Shown piece by piece: positions 6,277 to 15,303 of a stretch of DNA of 18,163 nt. The stretch is from an uncultured Mailhella sp. (GTDB lineage Bacteria > Desulfobacterota > Desulfovibrionia > Desulfovibrionales > Desulfovibrionaceae), in NCBI GenBank assembly GCA_948482415.1, contig CAOMFZ010000022.1, forward strand, positions 1-18,163, written 5' to 3'. The notes under the pieces were generated by a model. That model saw only the letters and a program-made list of their open reading frames with translations. It did no database searches and had not been told where the DNA came from. The position numbers were made by a program, and so were the translations under genes. Position 1 is the first letter of the stretch. Each line of letters opens with the position of its first letter.

Positions 6277-7644
6277 TTATTTACTGATTTTTGCCCTGAT
6301 TTGTTCTTTATCAAGTTTTTCCAAGTGCGCAATACGAATATTGACTAAAATACTCATGCACACAAGCGCAAGGATAAACGCTGCCCAGAATCCGTATACG
6401 CCAAGAGCTTTGACAATAAAATCCGTATAACAAAGCGTGTAGCCGATTGGCACACTCAAAACCCAATAGCAAAAACAGGAAAGCACAAAAATTGCCTTGG
6501 TATCATTATAGCCGCGAAGTGCAGCCAGCACAGACATCTGGATATTATCAGGAATTTGATAAATGGCGGTATAAATCAAAATAGAACTCGCCAGTGCAAT
6601 AACCATGGGATCATTGGAATACAGTCGTGCAATTTCTTCTCTGAACAAGAGCATACCGCAAAGACATGTCACTCCGACACAAAGACTCATCAGCATGCTT
6701 GTCTGCCGATTTTCCTTTGCGCGAACCAAATCCCCTGCTCCCAGGTAACGCCCCACCAAAATACTGGTGGCAGTACCTAAGGAAAGCGGAAACATAAAAA
6801 CCAAACCGCTTGTCGTCATGGCAACCTGATGGCCTGCTACAATGGTTTTGCCTAACGGTGCAATCAGCAGAGAAATTATGGAAAAAGAAGAGACTTCTAA
6901 AAGAAGGGCACAGGCAATAGGAAAACCGAGACGCGCCACCCGCCGTAAAATAACCCAGTTGGGTCTGGTTATTTTCATGGTATAGGGGCTGTGTTTCCGC
7001 AAATAATACAACATGGTAAAAAACATAATCCAGCAGACAACAGATGTTGCAAGCCCGCAGCCTGCCCCGCCAAGAGCCGGCATGCCCAAATAGCCAAAAG
7101 CAAAAATAAAATTCAAGGGAATATTGCAAAATAACGCAATAAAACCGGCAATCATAGCAGGACGCGTATAGGATTTTGCTTCCACAAAAAAGCGTGTCAC
7201 AAAAAAGAGCAGAAAAGCAGGAGCCCCCCATTTGATATAGGAAAGATAATCGGACGCAATCACTGCCATTTCATGGTCAACATCAAGATAATGCAAATAG
7301 GCATAGGAACCGAAACTAAACAATGACATGAGCAAAACTGCCAGCATGAGCGCAAGCCAAATGCCCTGCCGCCAGAAACGGTTTAAGCTTTCTTTTTTTC
7401 CTGCGCCAAGCCCCTGCGCAACTAAAGGTCCAATGGGGATTAATATGCCCTGCCCAAAAAGCAAAAGCGGAACCCACAAGGCACCGCCAATGGATACACC
7501 CGCCATATGCGCTGTGCCGGCTTTTCCTGCCACCACAGAATCCACAAAGTTCATGGACATTTGCGCAAGCTGTCCCAATAAAATAGGCAAGCCCAAATGG
7601 AGCAAATCCCGCGCGTGCAATTTAAAATTTTTCCAAGAAATCAT
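6277..7644 (-). CDS. MATE-family multidrug efflux protein
   Basis: A 455-residue membrane protein with about twelve hydrophobic segments in two MatE halves. LGLPILLGQLAQMSMNFVDS near the N-terminus and the repeated ARLGFPIACALLLEVSSFSI in the second half are the characteristic start of each half, and VGRYLGAGDLVRAKE matches the conserved cytoplasmic loop. It would export cationic drugs or metabolites from the cytoplasm in exchange for Na+ or H+. ATG 7644 has AGGAAT about seven bases upstream. It is divergent from the Fur-family gene with a 186-bp shared upstream region. The length is normal and no damage was seen. Confidence 0.95.
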   Translation of the reverse strand: MISWKNFKLHARDLLHLGLPILLGQLAQMSMNFVDSVVAGKAGTAHMAGVSIGGALWVPLLLFGQGILIPIGPLVAQGLGAGKKESLNRFWRQGIWLALMLAVLLMSLFSFGSYAYLHYLDVDHEMAVIASDYLSYIKWGAPAFLLFFVTRFFVEAKSYTRPAMIAGFIALFCNIPLNFIFAFGYLGMPALGGAGCGLATSVVCWIMFFTMLYYLRKHSPYTMKITRPNWVILRRVARLGFPIACALLLEVSSFSIISLLIAPLGKTIVAGHQVAMTTSGLVFMFPLSLGTATSILVGRYLGAGDLVRAKENRQTSMLMSLCVGVTCLCGMLLFREEIARLYSNDPMVIALASSILIYTAIYQIPDNIQMSVLAALRGYNDTKAIFVLSCFCYWVLSVPIGYTLCYTDFIVKALGVYGFWAAFILALVCMSILVNIRIAHLEKLDKEQIRAKISK

Positions 7645-7778
7645 AGTCTATTCCTATACAGAAAATTCCGCATTATGCAATAATAAAATTTACAAAAAAA
7701 TAACCTTGCCCGGCCTGTGCAGCGGACAGTGACATAATGCATTACACTACCTCAGTCCTAAAAGCAAGAAATATCCTT

Positions 7779-7807
7779 TTGACACAACCATAAAAATTCA
7801 GTACATA
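7779..7807 (+). promoter_or_regulatory. Likely promoter of the Fur-family gene
   Basis: TTGACA (7779-7784), 17-bp spacer, TACATA (7802-7807). The -35 is perfect and the -10 is weak, which would suit a regulated promoter. It ends 23 bp before the start codon. Confidence 0.5.
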
Positions 7808-7830
7808 AAAAGAAAAAACCTGAGTTGACC

Positions 7831-8307
7831 ATGCAAAAAAATACACAGAAAAAAAATAATGCTGTTGTGGAAAAAGACCTCAATCATTTCCTTATGCTCA
7901 TGGACCAAAAGGGGCTGAATACAACAAAACAGCGCATAAATATTGCAAAAGTATTTTTTTGCATGGCAGACCACCATTCCCTTGAAGAAATTTATTCCGA
8001 AGTCCATAAAAAATATCCCAGCATCGGACAGACAACAGTTTACCGAACCATAAAACTGCTCTGCGAAGTGGAACTTGCCAGAGAACTCCATGTGGGCGAA
8101 GGCTTTGCCCGTTATGAAGTCAATACCACCAAACAGCACCATGACCACCTTGTCTGCAAGGAATGCGGCAAAACCGTTGAATTTACCATGCCCGAAGTGG
8201 AACAAATCCAAAGAGATATTGCCAAACAGCATGGATTTGAGCTTTTCGATCACCAGCATATTTTATTGGGTATCTGCGCCGACTGCCTGCAAAAGAAAAA
8301 TAAATAA
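7831..8307 (+). CDS. Fur-family metal-responsive regulator
   Basis: A 158-residue Fur-superfamily repressor. The N-terminal winged helix contains NTTKQRINIAKVF and the recognition helix GQTTVYRTIKLL (about residues 66-77). The dimerisation and metal region has HHDH (103-106) and two Cys pairs, CKEC (109-112) and CADC (149-152), the structural-zinc type found in Fur, PerR and Zur. HHDHLVCKECGKTVEF is closest to Fur itself, but which metal or peroxide it senses cannot be fixed by eye. ATG 7831 is preferred to the TTG two codons upstream. Upstream Shine-Dalgarno sequence is weak. A good intrinsic terminator follows the gene. It is divergent from the MATE exporter, which it might regulate. Confidence 0.9.
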   Translation: MQKNTQKKNNAVVEKDLNHFLMLMDQKGLNTTKQRINIAKVFFCMADHHSLEEIYSEVHKKYPSIGQTTVYRTIKLLCEVELARELHVGEGFARYEVNTTKQHHDHLVCKECGKTVEFTMPEVEQIQRDIAKQHGFELFDHQHILLGICADCLQKKNK

Positions 8308-8333
8308 ACGTTTTTTATTTTCCAAATACAATG

Positions 8334-8363
8334 AATACTCTCCGCTGTGGGAGTATTTTTTTA
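8334..8363 (+). terminator. Intrinsic terminator of the Fur-family gene
   Basis: AATACTC(T)CC pairs with GGGAGTATT around GCTGT, followed by seven T residues (8356-8362). Confidence 0.8.
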
Positions 8364-8370
8364 TCTGCTT

Positions 8371-8855
8371 AGAGCAATTCCGATAATAATTGCAAATAAA
8401 TTTATAATGCTTTGTTTTAGTATCAGGTTGATTTTATAACTACAAAATATAATTATAAAATTCTCTTTTTATGGGGAAAATGATTATCTCTGCTGTCGCT
8501 GCTTTAGTCGTTGTGACGCAGGAAACTACGAATAAAGACAGTGTCTATAAAGCAATGGCTTGTGACTATTAACCACTGTCTTTATCTGTACGGCTCGTTT
8601 TCTCGCCTACAGCTAAAGCATCCGTAAAGCTCGTAAACTCGCTAACGGCTACCGCTCCCCCATACCCCCACAGTGCTTGTTTTTCTTTCAGAAAAACAAG
8701 AATACATGTTTTATAGATGATTGATTATCAACCGTTTTCTATAACAAAGCGATTTATAATAAAGTTTAAAAAGTTTTGTAAAGGGGTGCAGGGGAAGAAA
8801 CTTTTACTAAAAGTTTTTCCCCAGCAAATTATCAAAATTTATCGGAACTGCTCTA
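8371..8855 (-). repeat. Largest copy of the intergenic element (E4)
   Basis: About 485 bp, reading in the - direction. Ends: TAGAGCAGTTCCGATAAA at 8855 and GGAATTGCTCTAA near 8371, both with flanking TA. The core hairpin is at 8789-8825. Internal modules: CTTGTTTTTC/GAAAAACAAG (8676-8700), two TCTGTA- or CCGT-type stem-loops (8581-8617 and 8622-8648), and AAAGACAGTG/CACTGTCTTT (near 8536-8584) enclosing extra sequence. It fills the whole gap between the convergent Fur-family and Gate-domain genes. The terminal TAG forms the stop codon of the Gate-domain gene. No protein-coding frame was recognised inside. Confidence 0.8.
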
Positions 8856-9806
8856 GAAAAACAGAAAATAATAGATAACCGCAACAAGAGCCGTTGAAAT
8901 TGCACGGGAGAACTGGTTGCAGCAAAGTAATTTTACGGCAAAGCAGGGGGGATAGTAGCTGGCATAGGCAGGCAGCTGATGACGTATGCCGCGCATGGGG
9001 GTGGAAAGAATATTGCCGATGAGTAACGCAAGCACGACTTCATTGGCAGTGAGCAATCCTGCCTGATAGACAGTTCCGCCTGCCACCAGTGACGCCCGCA
9101 GTTCCGCCGCCATATAGAGAACAATAATACTCAGACTTTCCGGCTTCAAAAAATCAAAACCAAAAGAATTGACAAGCCAGTTTTCCAGACTTTTGAAACA
9201 GCCAAAATACTGTAAATAAAACATTAGAAAATACACAGGAATACCAATAAATAACAGGCGCGGCAGGCGCTTTGCAAAGCGTTTCCAGGCAAGGGAAAGA
9301 GCCTTCATTGCAAGCTTTTTTTCAGGCAGTTTTTGTTCCGGAATATTTTGCTCAATGAGACAGGCAGGCAAGAGAATACGCCCCACCACAATGGTTGCCG
9401 CGGTGCGAAAAAGCGCCGTGATACAGGAAATACCCGTATAAATAACAGCCGCCCGCCCCAGAATGGGAAAAGACATAAAGAAGAAAGTCGGAATATGCGT
9501 GAGCGTTGAGGGCAGACTATTGAAAAGATTAGAAATAATGACTTCTTTTTCACTGATTTTCTTTGTCTGCAATGCTTCTCCGAGCATGGCATTGGCTGAT
9601 GCCGGAGAAAAAAGCGCCAGAGCGAAACTGGCAGCAGAAACAGCATTTAAATGGGCATATTTCACAAAAGGACGAGTCAGCCTGGCAATATACTGTGTCA
9701 AATTAAGCGCCTCTAAAAAGGACGCAAAAAAGAGTCCTACAGCCAGTCCTGTAAAAAGGTGCAAAAGTGGTTTGAGCGGCGGTAAAAATGCTAAATTTTC
9801 AAGCAT
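8853..9806 (-). CDS. Gate/nucleoside-recognition-domain membrane protein
   Basis: A 317-residue polytopic membrane protein with two Gate (nucleoside-recognition) type regions, the domain that also forms the channel half of FeoB and of nucleoside transporters. ALFSPASANAMLGEAL (about residues 63-78) and AAELRASLVAGGTVYQAGLL in the second half are the paired re-entrant-like segments. A charged linker of about 35 residues (EQNIPEQKLPEKKLAMK region) separates the halves. A transported substrate cannot be named. Its ATG is one or two bases from the terminus of one repeat element, and its TAG stop lies in the terminus of another, so both gene ends coincide with element ends. The -10 box and the likely ribosome site are therefore within element sequence. 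Confidence 0.88.
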   Translation of the reverse strand: MLENLAFLPPLKPLLHLFTGLAVGLFFASFLEALNLTQYIARLTRPFVKYAHLNAVSAASFALALFSPASANAMLGEALQTKKISEKEVIISNLFNSLPSTLTHIPTFFFMSFPILGRAAVIYTGISCITALFRTAATIVVGRILLPACLIEQNIPEQKLPEKKLAMKALSLAWKRFAKRLPRLLFIGIPVYFLMFYLQYFGCFKSLENWLVNSFGFDFLKPESLSIIVLYMAAELRASLVAGGTVYQAGLLTANEVVLALLIGNILSTPMRGIRHQLPAYASYYPPCFAVKLLCCNQFSRAISTALVAVIYYFLFF

Positions 9807-9807
9807 T

Positions 9808-10155
9808 GGAGCAGGTTCCGATACTATTATATAATTTTGTTATAAAAGTTAAAACGTTTTGAAAGGGGTGCAGGGGCTTTTTATGTATTGTTGGCATGGC
9901 AAAGCCATATAAAGCCTGCAATACGTTGCGGTAGCCGTTAGCGAGGTTACGAGCTACGGATAGCGACAGCAGAGATAAAAAGTTCTTGTCCTCAAAAAAT
10001 CAAGCCCAAAAGGGATTACTTGATTTTTTGGGGGAAGAAACTTTTCCAGCTGCCGAAGGCGGCAAAGCCGTTTCTGTTTGCGAGGAGCGAGCAATTACAG
10101 AAATAGACAGCAGAGCTAAAGTTTTTCCCCCTGCATAAAAGTTCCTAACATTGAA
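9808..10155 (-). repeat. Long copy of the intergenic element (E5)
   Basis: Reads in the - direction from about 10155 to 9808 and has the same module order as the copy at 2680-3043: AGGGGGAAAAAC at the left, a TTTCTGT/ACAGAAA stem-loop (10071-10077/10097-10103), a CAAAAAATCAAG/CTTGATTTTTTG hairpin (about 9993-10031), a CCGT/ACGG stem-loop (9935-9938/9956-9959), a GTATTG/CAATAC hairpin (9885-9924), then CCCCTGCACCCCTTTC and GGAACCTGCTCC at the end. It fills the gap between polA and the Gate-domain gene. The polA-proximal end is degraded, so that boundary is approximate. Confidence 0.78.
9826..9831 (-). promoter_or_regulatory. -10 box inside a repeat-element end, upstream of the Gate-domain gene
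   Basis: A perfect TATAAT on the - strand, 20 bp before the ATG at 9806, within the terminus of the element. The -35 region is weak (TTTAAC-like at 16 bp). The terminal CGGAA of the element lies about ten bases before the ATG and may serve as the ribosome site. Confidence 0.45.
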
Positions 10156-10172
10156 AATTAACTGAAAAACCT

Positions 10173-12983
10173 CTAATGCGCCTGCCCCCAGTTCCTGCCT
10201 ACCCCATAATCCACGAGCAGCGGCACAGAAAGGCGCTTGCCTAAGGGCGCAATATTCATCATAATTTCAGCCACCCGTTTGCCTGCATGTTCCGCGTGTT
10301 CTTCCGGCACTTCCAAAATCAATTCGTCATGGATTTGCAGCAAAAGGCGCGCGTCCCATTCTTTAAGCTGTTTATCCTTATGCACAGCCAGCATGGCAAG
10401 TTTGATAATATCCGCCGCACTGCCCTGAATAAGGGTGTTGACTGCCTGCCGCTCTGCCATGGCGCGCGCCTGATGATTATTGGACATAATATCGGGCAGG
10501 CTCCGTTGCCTGCCGGCAATGGTTACCACATAGGCATGCTCGCGGGCAAAATTTTCCACTTTTTCGTAAAATTCCTTTATGGTTTGAAAACGCTCAAAAT
10601 ACACTTCCATAAAACGCTTTGCTTCCTGCATGGGAATATTCAAATCCTGAGAAAGCTTGCGCTGTCCCATGCCGTACAGCAGACCAAAATTAATAGTTTT
10701 TGCGTGACGGCGCATATCAGCCGTGACATTTTCCAGACTGCAGTCATATAATAAAGACGCTGTGCGGGCATGGATATCTTCATTATTCATAAAGGCCGTG
10801 CGCAGAGTGCTGTCGCCGGAACAGTGCGCAAGCACCCGCAGTTCCACTTGTGAATAGTCGGCAGAAACCAGCAGGCTGCCTTCGCGAGCCACAAAGCACC
10901 GACGCATTCTCTGTCCCAGTTCCCCGCGTACGGGAATATTCTGCAAATTGGGATTACTGGAAGAAAGACGGCCTGTACCTGTACCCGTTTGGTTGAATGT
11001 TGTGTGTATGCGGCTGTCAGCACCTGTCTGTTTGGGCAGGGGCTCAAGATAGGTTGAGCGGAGCTTTTCCAGCTTTCTGTATTCCTGCAAAGCTTCAATA
11101 ACCGGATGCGTACCTGCCAGTTTTTCCAGCACGTCCTGAGATGTCGAAGACTGCCCCCCTCTGGTGACTCTTGCCATGGGCAAATCAAGCTTTTTGAAAA
11201 GAATATCACTTAATTGCTTGCCGGAACGAATATTGAAATTGGTGCCTGCAATCTCGTAAATTTTATTGGTGAGATTATCAAGTTCATCACGCACTTCTTC
11301 TAAAAACTCAAACAGCGCACCGATATTGACCTGTATGCCTGCCTGTTCCATGGCAAAAAGCACGGAAAGAAGCGGCATTTCCATTTCAGCCATGAGCGAA
11401 AGCAAAGAGCGTCCTTCCATTTGCCGAACATTGTGCTCAAAAAGCGAAAGGGCAACCGTGGCAGGATTTTCCATGGACAAGCCCTGCTCTGTGGCATGGC
11501 GGTGCGCAAGGCTCAGCCAGGTGTAATTTTTTTCATCAGAAGAAAGCAGCCACGCAGAAACCGCTAAATCAAAGAAACAGTTTTTCTCTACAAAATGCTC
11601 CTGCAAAAGAGGATACTCATGAAATAAGGATTTGATATCACAGGAAATAATAAGTTCCGCTTCCTGCAAAAGCCCCAAGAGTTCAGCAAGCTGCCCTGAA
11701 AAATAATAGTCAGCGCGTTCTGCGTAAGGCAGAGCAAAAACATCAGAGCTTGCCTTTGTTTTTTCCTCGCCAAGCAAAGAAATCAGACTGGACTGCTCCT
11801 GCCTGTTTTTCTTTGTTTTTTCCTTTTTGTCGGCATTTTTTATGCCCTGCAAACTCGCAGGCATGGCACAGAGAGCAAAATAAAAACCGTGCCTGCCAGC
11901 CTCAGACATATCCCCGCGCTTGTCAGTATCAGGAATAAGTGCAAGACATTTATGCCTTGCACTGGGCAGAGAATGGACATCAACAAGCTTGGGTTTTGGG
12001 ACAGGTTTTTCTTCTTTGCTTTCAGCCGCTTCGCCTGAAGTTCCAAGAGCAAATAAAGAACCTTGCAAAGAACTTTCTTCGGCAATGGCAATGATTTTCT
12101 TCTTTACCAGGTTTTCAAAATCTTTGGCAAGGGAACTCAGTTCATATTCTTTGAAAAAGCCAAGGGCTTCGCGCTCATTGGCAGAATGTATCTGCATTTC
12201 CTGCAAATCCAGCTTGCAGCAGCCGGTATTAAGGGTGGTCAGCTGACGGTACAAAAACATGGCATCCAAGTTGCCGTCCATTTTCTTCTTTATGGGCGCC
12301 GGCAGATTTTCAAATTGCTCCTTTATCACCTCAAGGCTGGGAAAATCCTGAAAAAGCTTAATCGCGGTTTTTTCGCCGATACCCTTGACACCGGGAATAT
12401 TATCCGCACTGTCGCCAATAAGCGCCTGCACATCAGGCCACTGCTCCGGCTGCAAGCCGGTTTCCTCGGTAAAGGACTGCATGGTAACGATTTTTTCTTC
12501 TTTGGACGCAGGGTCCCACATAACTACATTTTCATTGAGACACTGCTTCAAATCCTTATCCATGCCAATAATCACCACAGGACGCTCTTTTGAATACGCC
12601 TTGGCAAGGCTGGCTATATAGTCGTCTGCCTCGGCATTTTCAGAAACTTCCACGCGAATGCCCAGCCGTGTAAGCATGGTTTTGGTGGGCTCAAACTGCT
12701 GTTTCAATCCCTCCGGAGCAGGGGGACGGTTTGCCTTGTATTCCGCATAAAGTTCATGCCGAAAATGCTTGCCCTGCCCGTCCAGCACAAACAAAAAATA
12801 TTTGGGGTTTTCTTCGCGCAGAATTTTAAACACGGTTTTACCCACAATATGAATGGAGCCGGTGGGAAATGAATCGGAACGCGCCATACGCTGATTGGCA
12901 AAAAATCCGCGGAAAATAAAGGCGTTCCCGTCCATGATATAGAGCGGTTCTTCTTTTAAAACAAGCTTCTCTCGTAAAGACAT
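10173..12983 (-). CDS. polA: DNA polymerase I
   Basis: A 936-residue family A polymerase for gap filling and primer removal. The N-terminal 5'-3' exonuclease/flap domain (about residues 1-290) has MDGNAFIFRGF, YKANRPPAP, AEADDYIAS, GMDKDLKQ and the helix-hairpin-helix DNIPGVKGIGEKTA. The polymerase domain has motif A ADYSQVELR (near 709), motif B RRHAKTINFGLLYG and motif C IHDELILEV (H885, D886, E887). The middle 3'-5' exonuclease domain is degenerate: the DxE of motif I is not found (IPDTDKRG stands in its place), so proofreading is probably lost, as in Taq and many other bacterial PolAs. ATG 12983 is chosen over the TTG at 13022 because AAAGGG lies about eight bases upstream and the -10-like TATATT lies between the two. 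Confidence 0.97.
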   Translation of the reverse strand: MSLREKLVLKEEPLYIMDGNAFIFRGFFANQRMARSDSFPTGSIHIVGKTVFKILREENPKYFLFVLDGQGKHFRHELYAEYKANRPPAPEGLKQQFEPTKTMLTRLGIRVEVSENAEADDYIASLAKAYSKERPVVIIGMDKDLKQCLNENVVMWDPASKEEKIVTMQSFTEETGLQPEQWPDVQALIGDSADNIPGVKGIGEKTAIKLFQDFPSLEVIKEQFENLPAPIKKKMDGNLDAMFLYRQLTTLNTGCCKLDLQEMQIHSANEREALGFFKEYELSSLAKDFENLVKKKIIAIAEESSLQGSLFALGTSGEAAESKEEKPVPKPKLVDVHSLPSARHKCLALIPDTDKRGDMSEAGRHGFYFALCAMPASLQGIKNADKKEKTKKNRQEQSSLISLLGEEKTKASSDVFALPYAERADYYFSGQLAELLGLLQEAELIISCDIKSLFHEYPLLQEHFVEKNCFFDLAVSAWLLSSDEKNYTWLSLAHRHATEQGLSMENPATVALSLFEHNVRQMEGRSLLSLMAEMEMPLLSVLFAMEQAGIQVNIGALFEFLEEVRDELDNLTNKIYEIAGTNFNIRSGKQLSDILFKKLDLPMARVTRGGQSSTSQDVLEKLAGTHPVIEALQEYRKLEKLRSTYLEPLPKQTGADSRIHTTFNQTGTGTGRLSSSNPNLQNIPVRGELGQRMRRCFVAREGSLLVSADYSQVELRVLAHCSGDSTLRTAFMNNEDIHARTASLLYDCSLENVTADMRRHAKTINFGLLYGMGQRKLSQDLNIPMQEAKRFMEVYFERFQTIKEFYEKVENFAREHAYVVTIAGRQRSLPDIMSNNHQARAMAERQAVNTLIQGSAADIIKLAMLAVHKDKQLKEWDARLLLQIHDELILEVPEEHAEHAGKRVAEIMMNIAPLGKRLSVPLLVDYGVGRNWGQAH

Positions 12984-13002
12984 ACTAAAACCCTTTGCAA
13001 AG

Positions 13003-13032
13003 AATATACAGAAGAATAACAAATTCCGCCAA
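13003..13032 (-). promoter_or_regulatory. Possible polA promoter
   Basis: TTGGCG (13027-13032), 18-bp spacer and TATATT (13003-13008) on the - strand, 20 bp before the polA start. The match is moderate. It would let polA be expressed independently of the upstream ATPase/TOPRIM pair. Confidence 0.35.
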
Positions 13033-13081
13033 AATTTTCAAGATTTCAAAAAAAAGATAAATCGCACAGACAAAAAGAAAA

Positions 13082-14107
13082 TCAATCCTCAATTAATTTA
13101 AAATTATATTCTGCGATGAAAAAGAGACATGTATTTAACACCCAAATAAATCCTGTTACGGCATCGCGGCTTGCTAAATTCTGTTTTTCTAAAATCTTCG
13201 TTAAATCAAGCCGCTCAAAATATTCTTTATATTGATTTGCCGGAATTTGATACTGACCGAATTGAATTTTATTTGCCTTGGAAATATTGTGCCATATGAT
13301 TTGCTTTAAAATATTTCTCACATAATTCCAATATGTTTGATTTGTATTAATATATTCCTGACTGTTAACCCAATTTATCAGCGTATTTTTTTCTCCTGCA
13401 ATATTTTGTGCTCCTGCTTCTTGTAAAACAATCTCAACAAAAATTTCTACATCATTCTTTGAAGATAGTTGTAAAATTTTATCACAACACTTTTTCCTTT
13501 TTTCTACATCACGGACATGAAAACATCTTTCTAGTAATCTATCTAATTTATAAAGAAAATTAATTTTTGAAGCCACAATGGATTTTTCTTTTATTAATGT
13601 TTTATATTTCTTTCCAGGGCGCAATGATACTGAAATCTCCCGATTTGAAAAATCATTATCCGGTAATTGATATAAGTCAAGATATGATTCAACCATAGGA
13701 TAATTAATATACAATTTTCCATTATCTGCAGCATCAGTAAAATATTCCTGCATTTCTAAAATTTTTTCTTCACGGAAATATGGATCATGCCGTTCATAAT
13801 CAAATACTAATATTATATTGTTAAAATTATTTTTATACTGCAGGTTATCTGGATTTTTTTTCTTACTGATAACAAAAGGTAAATCGATATCTATATTGTC
13901 TTTCGCCCAATTTTCACCATATGCATCTTCTATATCTTTATAGAGCAGATAAATATTTGTTTCATAAATCCAAACGTCTTCCTTTTTTATATTGAGTTCA
14001 GGAAAACACTTAAAAATCAACTCAGCTAACTGATTTTTTTCATGATTCCCTTCAACGATTATCAAATTTTGGCGTTTTTTTCTTGCCGTGCTTTGATAAT
14101 TACTCAT
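13082..14107 (-). CDS. TOPRIM-like protein paired with an AAA ATPase, candidate defence effector
   Basis: A 341-residue protein, not confidently assigned to a named family. Its N-terminal half has the signature of a TOPRIM-like fold: IIVEGNHEK (E19, G20, E23) as motif 1, IILVFDYERHD (D103, E105, D108) as the acidic motif 2, and NYPMVESY (E140) after it. The same pattern is seen in RloB/AbiLii, OLD-family and DUF4435 (PARIS AriB) proteins. The last 140 residues are helical with no recognised motif. ATG 14107 is chosen because the preceding 24 residues overlap the ATPase gene and GGAGAG lies before it; the ATPase stop and this start overlap by eight bases, indicating translational coupling. AT content is clearly higher than in polA. 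It may be a nuclease released or activated by the ATPase during phage infection; this is inferred from gene arrangement and motifs only. Confidence 0.7.
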   Translation of the reverse strand: MSNYQSTARKKRQNLIIVEGNHEKNQLAELIFKCFPELNIKKEDVWIYETNIYLLYKDIEDAYGENWAKDNIDIDLPFVISKKKNPDNLQYKNNFNNIILVFDYERHDPYFREEKILEMQEYFTDAADNGKLYINYPMVESYLDLYQLPDNDFSNREISVSLRPGKKYKTLIKEKSIVASKINFLYKLDRLLERCFHVRDVEKRKKCCDKILQLSSKNDVEIFVEIVLQEAGAQNIAGEKNTLINWVNSQEYINTNQTYWNYVRNILKQIIWHNISKANKIQFGQYQIPANQYKEYFERLDLTKILEKQNLASRDAVTGFIWVLNTCLFFIAEYNFKLIED

Positions 14108-15251
14108 ATTTATCAAACTCTCCGCTGATATACATTTTTTCAAGGTTATGCCCTTCCCGCAGTTCTCTGTCTGTTGCATTATTAAAAGAAGTTAATCCCC
14201 TTGCTTTTGATAAAATAAACAGACAGTCTGGACGCATTATCTGATTAGTCATCAAATTTGTATTGTGGGAAGTCATAATAATCTGACAGTTAGAATAGTT
14301 TTTCTTAAAAAAGTTCATTACATTCTCTGCCATTTCATAATGGTAAAATGCGTCAAATTCATCTAAATATATAAAAGAAGGCTTCCAGATTCTAGGAATT
14401 AATCGTTTATATAAATCAACTAATGCCAAAGTTCCGCTGGATGCAGTGTCATAAAATGGTACTAATTTCTCATGGACAAAATATAGTTCTTTTTGTCCGT
14501 CAGGTAAACTTCTTAATTTCAATTTACATTCTATACCCATTTCATTAAGAAACCTTTCTAACATAGTTAATCTCTTTGGACCCTCAAGAAATTCATAAAA
14601 ATTTTCATTCATTTTTCTTGGATATTTCAATGCAGCATTTTTAGTTGTAATCATAAGCATTTTTCTAATATAATTAACTAACTTAATTAAAACAGAATCA
14701 TTGCTTAAAGCAACATTACTTATTAACCATCTTAAAAATGGCAGCTTAACACCTTGAAGATCTCCTCCATCCTCAATATCTGCCGATTGTAAATATGTGC
14801 TTGTATTAGCTGTTTCGGCATCAATATATCGAAGATTTATCTCAATAAAATTATTATGCTCAAAATCATAGTTAAAAATAGTTTTTCCATTTATATACAA
14901 TTCTTCATTTTTAAGTTCCTGACTGGAAAATTTAGTATATTTATATAGTAATACATCGCTTGCAAATTTAAATTCATAGGAAAATGTTGCGGTGTTATCT
15001 TTTGAATCCGCATTAAGAAATACCCCTGTATCAACATAGCGTAGCCCATCAAATATTGTTGTATATATATCAATTAATGCTCTGCCCAAATTGGTTTTCC
15101 CTGTCGCATTTTTGCCATAAATCAACATCTTGCTGATAGTTCCATCAGTTATGCAATCTGTATTAAATTGATATCCTGCAATATTTTCAAAATCTATAGT
15201 TATTTTATCTTTAAAATTTTTATAATTTTCCAACGTAAATTTCTTTAACAT
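14100..15251 (-). CDS. AAA/ABC-type ATPase (AAA_15/AAA_21-like), candidate defence sensor
   Basis: A 383-residue SMC/ABC-like ATPase. Walker A is GKNATGKT (46-53), the C-loop-like signature is TASSGTLAL (269-277), Walker B is IYLDEFD (294-300), and the switch is MTSHN with H329. This single-ATPase layout with a ~210-residue insertion between Walker A and the signature is typical of the AAA_15/AAA_21 proteins of OLD, AbiLi, RloA and PARIS AriA. They act as ring or dimer scaffolds that hold a TOPRIM effector. ATG 15251 has AAGGA about ten bases upstream and a good promoter (15304-15332). The gene is very AT-rich compared with polA and the mob genes around it, suggesting horizontal gain. It is transcribed first, then the TOPRIM-like gene. 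Confidence 0.85.
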   Translation of the reverse strand: MLKKFTLENYKNFKDKITIDFENIAGYQFNTDCITDGTISKMLIYGKNATGKTNLGRALIDIYTTIFDGLRYVDTGVFLNADSKDNTATFSYEFKFASDVLLYKYTKFSSQELKNEELYINGKTIFNYDFEHNNFIEINLRYIDAETANTSTYLQSADIEDGGDLQGVKLPFLRWLISNVALSNDSVLIKLVNYIRKMLMITTKNAALKYPRKMNENFYEFLEGPKRLTMLERFLNEMGIECKLKLRSLPDGQKELYFVHEKLVPFYDTASSGTLALVDLYKRLIPRIWKPSFIYLDEFDAFYHYEMAENVMNFFKKNYSNCQIIMTSHNTNLMTNQIMRPDCLFILSKARGLTSFNNATDRELREGHNLEKMYISGEFDKYE

Positions 15252-15303
15252 TTTCTTTCATCCTTTCCATAAAAGTTAAAACTGCATATAAATCTATACG
15301 TTC

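Noticed and set aside
8484..8560. Possible Fur box or small RNA gene inside the element downstream of the Fur-family gene
   Set aside because: Only a short GATTATC-like match was seen, and the sequence is explained by the repeat element; no promoter or separate terminator supports an RNA gene.
10287..10751. Long open frames antisense to polA (for example 10287-10751, 12063-12593) and antisense to the FmdE-type gene (16976-17680)
   Set aside because: They lie opposite strongly conserved coding sequence, have no recognisable domains or ribosome sites, and arise from codon bias of the real gene.
14108..14179. N-terminal extension of the TOPRIM-like protein to 14179
   Set aside because: It overlaps the ATPase coding end, and a better placed ATG with a ribosome site is at 14107.
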